In this document: piece after piece, positions 61,509-64,000 of the stretch
Layout of the letters: every line of letters starts with the position of its first letter
Numbering within the stretch: the stretch's first letter is position 1
Assembly (NCBI GenBank): GCA_963757125.1
Contig: CAVWQP010000006.1
Span: forward strand, 434,001-498,000
Reading direction: 5' to 3'
Length of the DNA stretch: 64,000 nucleotides
Origin: CAVVSD01 sp963757125
GTDB taxonomy: Bacteria > Actinomycetota > Thermoleophilia > Solirubrobacterales > Solirubrobacteraceae
Made by a program: the position numbers and the translations under genes
Notes under the pieces: generated by a model
Database searches by the model: none
The model's input: the letters and a program-made list of their open reading frames with translations, nothing else
Told to the model about the DNA's origin: nothing

Positions 61509-62707
61509 GGCGGTGGTCCTGCGCCGATCCCATCCGGCGCTCGCGCGGGCAGCACGGCGTGGACGCGCCAGCCGAGGCCGTCGGGGCTGGGGCCCGCGTC
61601 GAGGTGCCCGCCCGCGAGCGCGGCGCGCTCCCGCATCCCGGCGATGCCGCTGCCGTTGCCGACGGGCCGGGTGACGCGCGCGCCGTCGTCGTTGACGTCG
61701 ATGAACGCCTCGCCGTTCGTGAGGTGGATCGACACGGCGGCTCGCGGCGGCCGGGCGTGGCGCGCGACGTTGGTCAGCGCCTCCTGGACGATCCGGAACG
61801 TCGCCGCCTGCGCGTCCGCCGTCAGCGCGTCGTCGGGCGGGCGGCGCAGGACGCGCACGTCGACGCCCGAGGCGCGGATGGCGTCGAACAACGTGTCGAG
61901 ATCGGCGAGCGCCGGGGCGGCGCCGTCCTCGTCGCCCGGCTCGCGCATGCCGCGGACCGCCGCGCGCGTCTGCGCCAGGGCCTCGCGCGCCATCTGCGCG
62001 ATCCGCTCGAAGGTCGCGCGCGCCTCCTCGGGGTCCCTTTCGAGCACCTTGCGTCCCGCCCCCGCCTGCACGGCGATCACGCTGAGGTGATTGCCGACGA
62101 CGTCGTGGACATCGCGGGCGATCCGCACACGCTCGCGGGCGGCGGCCTCGCCTGCCTCGGCGGCGCGCAACTGCGCCAGGCGGCCGCTCTGGTCGCGGAC
62201 CTGCGCGAGCAGCCGGCGTTGCTCGCGCAGAAGGTCCGCGAGCAGCAGCGGCACGCCGATCACGCACACGTTGGCGACGAGCTGGAACACGCTCAGCCGC
62301 TCCCCGACCGTGTCCGCCGCGACGATCGACGCGAGGACATCGCCGACCAGCGTAAACGTCGCCAGGGCGGCGGCACGCCGGCGATCGGTGAGATAGACCG
62401 CGGCAGCCGCGATGAGCAGCGCCGAGAACCACCCCGAGGTCGGCGGGTAGCCCAACGCGGCGGCGCTCAACGCGGCGGTCAGCGCCACCACGGCCGACGC
62501 GACGGGAGCGCGCCGGCACGTCGCGGCAGGGAGCGTCATGAGGAGCACGAGCGCGACCGCCAGCGCGTCGACGTCCCGCCACGCCGCATCGTCGGCGGCG
62601 CTCTGCAGGGCCACGGTGAGCAGCCCCAGCAGGACGCCGACCGCGGTCAGTGCGAGGTCGGCGGCCGGCACCGGACGAGTCGACGGCGGCTGCGGCGATG
62701 GACCCAT
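61505..62707 (-). CDS. HisKA_3-type sensor histidine kinase
   Basis: 400 residues. Five or six N-terminal helices (LALTAVGVLLGLLTVALQ, LAVALVLLMTLPAATC, FSALLIAAAAVYLT and others) with no large sensor loop, then DHp helix RVRIARDVHDVVGNHLSVIA (phospho-His) and an HATPase_c domain with FRIVQEALTNVARHARPP and NGSGIAGMRERAALAGGHLD. This is the DesK/NarX-like intramembrane-sensing type found next to ABC exporters. GGGAGG lies 9 bases before ATG 62707; an ATG at 62716 is possible. Confidence 0.92.
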   Translation of the reverse strand: MGPSPQPPSTRPVPAADLALTAVGVLLGLLTVALQSAADDAAWRDVDALAVALVLLMTLPAATCRRAPVASAVVALTAALSAAALGYPPTSGWFSALLIAAAAVYLTDRRRAAALATFTLVGDVLASIVAADTVGERLSVFQLVANVCVIGVPLLLADLLREQRRLLAQVRDQSGRLAQLRAAEAGEAAARERVRIARDVHDVVGNHLSVIAVQAGAGRKVLERDPEEARATFERIAQMAREALAQTRAAVRGMREPGDEDGAAPALADLDTLFDAIRASGVDVRVLRRPPDDALTADAQAATFRIVQEALTNVARHARPPRAAVSIHLTNGEAFIDVNDDGARVTRPVGNGSGIAGMRERAALAGGHLDAGPSPDGLGWRVHAVLPARAPDGIGAGPPP

Positions 62708-62861
62708 CGAGGCCATCCTCCCAGGCCGGGGCGGCGCCGTCCTCATCCCAAAGGCCCAGACCCGGCTGGTCCTCCTGGCCCCCCTCGATGACGCACATCG
62801 GCCGCTGTGCTCGAACCGCCTGAGACGCAGGCTGGATCCACCCCACCTGAGGAGCCGCCTC

Positions 62862-63635
62862 ATGACCAGCCTCGCCCCATCCCCCCGCACCACAACCAGC
62901 CAGGCCGACCGCCCGGCGATGGTGCACCTCGACGACGTCGTGCGCGTCTTCGGCCGCGGCGACGGGCAGGTCCGCGCACTCGACGGCGTCACGCTGTCGA
63001 TGGCCCGCGGGACGTTCACCGCGATCATGGGGCCCTCGGGCTCCGGGAAGTCGACGTTGCTGCAGCTGGCGGCAGGGCTGGATCGGCCGACGCAGGGCCG
63101 GGTGCACCTCGGCGAGCAGGAGGTGAGCGGCCTCGGCGAGCGGGCCCTCGCTCGACTGCGCCGGGAGAGGCTCGGGTTCGTCTTCCAGTCCTTCAACCTG
63201 CTCGGCGCGCTGACCGCCGAGCAGAACGTCGCGCTGCCGGCACGGCTCGCGGGCAGACGTCTGCCACGGTCGGTCGTCCGCGACGTCCTGCACCGCGTCG
63301 GCCTCGAGGAGCGCCGCGGTCATCGGCCCGCCCAGCTCTCGGGCGGCCAGCAGCAGCGGGTGGCGATCGCTCGCGCCCTCGTCGGCAAGCCGGACGTCGT
63401 GTTCGCCGACGAGCCGACCGGCGCGCTGGACACGCGCGCCGGCCGGGCCGTGCTCGCGCTCCTGCGCGAGACGATCGACGAGAGCGGCGCGACGCTCGTG
63501 ATGGTCACGCACGACCCGTCCGCGGCGGCGTGGGCCGACCGCGTGGTGTTCATGGCAGACGGTCGGCTCGCCGGCGAGCTCCACGCTCCGACGGCCGAGC
63601 AGGTCGCCGAGCGCCTGACCGGACTGGGGGCCTGA
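62862..63635 (+). CDS. MacB/LolD-type ABC transporter ATP-binding protein
   Basis: 257 residues. Walker A TAIMGPSGSGKSTLLQLAAG, Q-loop FVFQSFNLLGALTAEQNVAL, signature LSGGQQQRVAIARALVGKP, Walker B DVVFADEPTGALDTRAG and the H-loop VMVTHDPSAAAWADR. Pairs with the FtsX-like permease one base downstream. Divergent from the histidine kinase, a common arrangement for peptide/antibiotic sensing and export modules. Confidence 0.93.
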   Translation: MTSLAPSPRTTTSQADRPAMVHLDDVVRVFGRGDGQVRALDGVTLSMARGTFTAIMGPSGSGKSTLLQLAAGLDRPTQGRVHLGEQEVSGLGERALARLRRERLGFVFQSFNLLGALTAEQNVALPARLAGRRLPRSVVRDVLHRVGLEERRGHRPAQLSGGQQQRVAIARALVGKPDVVFADEPTGALDTRAGRAVLALLRETIDESGATLVMVTHDPSAAAWADRVVFMADGRLAGELHAPTAEQVAERLTGLGA

Positions 63636-63636
63636 C

Positions 63637-64000
63637 ATGCTGCGCATCTCCCTGCAGACCCTGCGGGCACGCCGCGCCACACTGGCGGGCGCGTTCGTCG
63701 CGATCTGGCTCGCCGTGACGCTGGCCTCCGCGACCGGCCTGCTCATGGCCGCCGCGCTCGGGCCGCCGGGCGCCGGGCGCCTCGCCGCCACCGACGCCGT
63801 CGTCCGCGCCGATCCCGACCGTGACCATCGGCCACGGCGAGGACGCCGAGGGCGTCGACGTCGTGCCCGGCCCCCGTCTGCCGGAGGCCGCGGTGGCGCG
63901 CGCCGCCGCGGTGCCGGGAGTCGCCCGCGCCGTGGGCGACGTCGCCTTCCCGGCAGGGGCATGGGACGCCCAGGACCACCACCTGGAGGCTCCCGGCGCG
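63637..64000 (+). CDS. FtsX-like ABC transporter permease (N-terminus only; one frameshift)
   Basis: MLRISLQTLRARRATLAGAF followed by the first helix (AIWLAVTLASATGLLMAAAL) is the usual start of FtsX/MacB-type permeases. An extra base near 63810 shifts the frame; the corrected text continues TVTIGHGEDAEGVDVVPGPR and LPEAAVARAAAVPGVARAVG (the extracellular domain). The gene runs off the window. Confidence 0.82.
   Translation, partial: MLRISLQTLRARRATLAGAFVAIWLAVTLASATGLLMAAALGPPGAGRLAATDAVVRADPDRDHRPRRGRRGRRRRARPPSAGGRGGARRRGAGSRPRRGRRRLPGRGMGRPGPPPGGSRR

Noticed and set aside
62741..62761. CTCATCCCAAAGGCCCAGACC in the kinase/ABC promoter gap as a fifth copy of the 18-bp dyad
   Set aside because: Shares only the CTCATCCC half; the GGGYGATG half is absent.

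Overview
This is a very GC-rich chromosomal segment with dense gene packing, many GTG starts and many 4-base ATGA/GTGA gene overlaps. The gene content (MalT-type LuxR regulator, DUF6458, TIGR03118, SHOCT and DUF2461 proteins, large secreted repeat proteins) points to a high-GC actinobacterium. I infer the Thermoleophilia / Solirubrobacterales (Conexibacter-like), but no marker gene is present to prove it.

Layout. 1-7.5 kb: a LacI-family regulator faces a catabolic operon (cyclase-type hydrolase, MetE-like protein, AlkA-type glycosylase, MmgE/PrpD, FmdE-like protein, SnoaL, polysaccharide-deacetylase-type hydrolase, isochorismatase-type amidase) across a perfect 12-bp palindrome. 7.4-16.8 kb, minus strand: a selenocysteine/formate cassette, transcribed in the order selD - tRNA-Sec - selB - selA - fdhA (in-frame UGA followed by a bacterial SECIS hairpin) - fdhB - nrfD. 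A degenerate oxalate/formate-type MFS transporter and its small partner protein follow. selD, selB and selA contain about two dozen single-base frameshifts, while fdhA, fdhB, nrfD and the tRNA are clean. 16.9-30.6 kb: stress and envelope functions (tandem ferritin-like protein, metallo-hydrolase, YihY, AI-2E permease, formylglycine-generating enzyme, universal stress protein, a large LuxR/MalT regulator, GAP-family protein, TVP38) plus broken SulP and MFS genes. Two paralogous ~70-residue proteins lie here, and an 18-bp dyad (CATCC-N5-GGGYGATG) recurs in three divergent promoter gaps and once more at 45.2 kb.

30.6-35.2 kb: PHP phosphoesterase, a stand-alone TIR-like protein, and a HEPN-like protein coupled to a zinc-hook SMC-type ATPase (candidate defence genes). 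35.2-40.1 kb: a GntR regulator with its own operator facing an iron-alcohol dehydrogenase / Baeyer-Villiger-type monooxygenase / glutamine-synthetase-like operon. 40.2-52.8 kb: lipoproteins, an ArsR-SRPBCC pair with a dyad in its promoter, a PLP decarboxylase, TIGR03118, SHOCT, DUF2461, a PolX-like protein with a degenerate polymerase site and an intact PHP site, a DHFR-like reductase, a methyltransferase, a GNAT and a hexapeptide acyltransferase. 52.9-60.5 kb: two overlapping genes for very large exported proteins, one with a Tat signal and one combining YWTD-like, pentapeptide and NHL repeats. 60.8-64 kb: a NarL-type two-component system facing a MacB/FtsX-type ABC exporter that runs off the window.

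Single-base frameshifts also occur in metE-like, the SMC-type ATPase, the methyltransferase, the Tat protein and the FtsX permease. Coding between shifts is well preserved, so many are probably consensus errors. The SulP, OFA and MFS genes have also lost real sequence and are pseudogenes.
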